The translations under genes and the position numbers were made by a program. This document shows, one piece after another, positions 63,918 through 64,000 of a DNA stretch of 64,000 bases (position 1 is the first letter of the stretch; every line of letters begins with the position of its first letter). The stretch spans positions 1 through 64,000 of the forward strand of contig CAIJYD010000106.1 of NCBI GenBank assembly GCA_903824785.1. Direction: 5' to 3'. The stretch comes from an uncultured Bacteroidota bacterium. Its GTDB lineage: Bacteria > Bacteroidota > Bacteroidia > Bacteroidales > VadinHA17. The notes under the pieces were generated by a model. It was not told the origin of the DNA, searched no databases, and worked only from the letters and a program-made list of their open reading frames with translations.

Positions 63918-63972
63918 ATGATTATTTTTTTATACCAATTTGTCTTTATTCACAGAAAATATTTTCGGTTCA

Positions 63973-64000
63973 TTAAAACTTATACTGCGGAATTTTCATC
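63973..64000 (-). CDS. C-terminal end of a third tandem Gfo/Idh/MocA gene (cut by window edge)
   Basis: The last 28 bases, read on the minus strand, encode MKIPQYKF followed by a stop at 63975-63973. This is the exact C-terminus of copy B (WMKIPQYKF), so a third member of the tandem family begins beyond the window. Its stop lies 55 bp upstream of the copy B start. Confidence 0.8.

Overview
The window looks like a chromosomal segment of a member of the Bacteroidota, probably an environmental Bacteroidales or Marinilabiliales relative. The evidence is a PorQ gene (type IX secretion) beside cmk and ispH, Bacteroidota-type promoters (TTTG, about 19-20 nt, TAnnTTTG) before etfB and pfkA, and families typical of the phylum: FISUMP, DUF5107-TPR, DUF5009, DUF1080, a Reg_prop/Y_Y_Y sensor with a LytTR regulator, and many Tat-exported Gfo/Idh/MocA proteins. 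No rRNA, tRNA, CRISPR array or intact insertion sequence was seen.

Layout. 1-6.1 kb (minus): an electron-transfer operon with its own promoter and terminator, in transcription order etfB, etfA, a membrane ferredoxin/NarI-like subunit, a CCG-domain HdrB-like subunit and an acyl-CoA dehydrogenase. It probably passes electrons from acyl-CoA oxidation through ETF to menaquinone. 6.3-14.4 kb: housekeeping and transport genes (EamA permease, porQ-cmk-ispH, pfkA with a DUF362 ferredoxin, a cation diffusion facilitator, an HlyD-type adaptor). 14.7-36.5 kb: a catabolic island of mostly exported enzymes: nitrilase-fold amidase, Tat amidohydrolase, URO-D-like protein, GH109-like Gfo/Idh protein, FucP-type sugar permease, beta-helix protein, SGNH esterase, GH106-like glycosidase, alpha/beta hydrolase, two sugar-isomerase TIM barrels, an Asp-box propeller lipoprotein, a double thioredoxin and two tandem DUF5009 membrane acetyltransferase-like proteins. 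No SusC/SusD pair is present, so it is not a classical polysaccharide utilisation locus. 36.6-37.2 kb: a VapBC toxin-antitoxin pair with a probable operator. 37.6-43.0 kb: a DUF5107-TPR protein, another Gfo/Idh protein and a FISUMP protein. 43.4-49.6 kb: a signalling cluster of a soluble PAS histidine kinase, a giant propeller sensor kinase and a LytTR response regulator. 49.8-53.3 kb: gene debris and repeats around yqeY and a sulfatase. 53.3-64 kb: a second catabolic island with a second GH109-like protein, a DUF1573 protein, a second URO-D-like protein, a DUF1080 protein, an exported amidohydrolase and a tandem run of at least three Gfo/Idh/MocA genes, the third cut by the window edge.

The most interesting unannotated signal is a set of 9-bp direct repeats with exactly 12-bp spacers (consensus CCCGTTAAT), the architecture expected of LytTR-family binding sites. 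There are two copies upstream of the PAS kinase gene and three upstream of the FISUMP gene. They suggest a compact regulon: propeller kinase to LytTR regulator to a second kinase and an exported FISUMP protein. Other signals are a cytochrome c pseudogene that has lost its CxxCH motif and start codon, remnants of a RelE-type toxin and a sulfatase, a perfect 14-bp terminator stem inside the coding region of the convergent gene, a 10-bp inverted repeat in a divergent promoter region, and a mirrored cluster of 13-nt hairpins with GTA/TAC loops.
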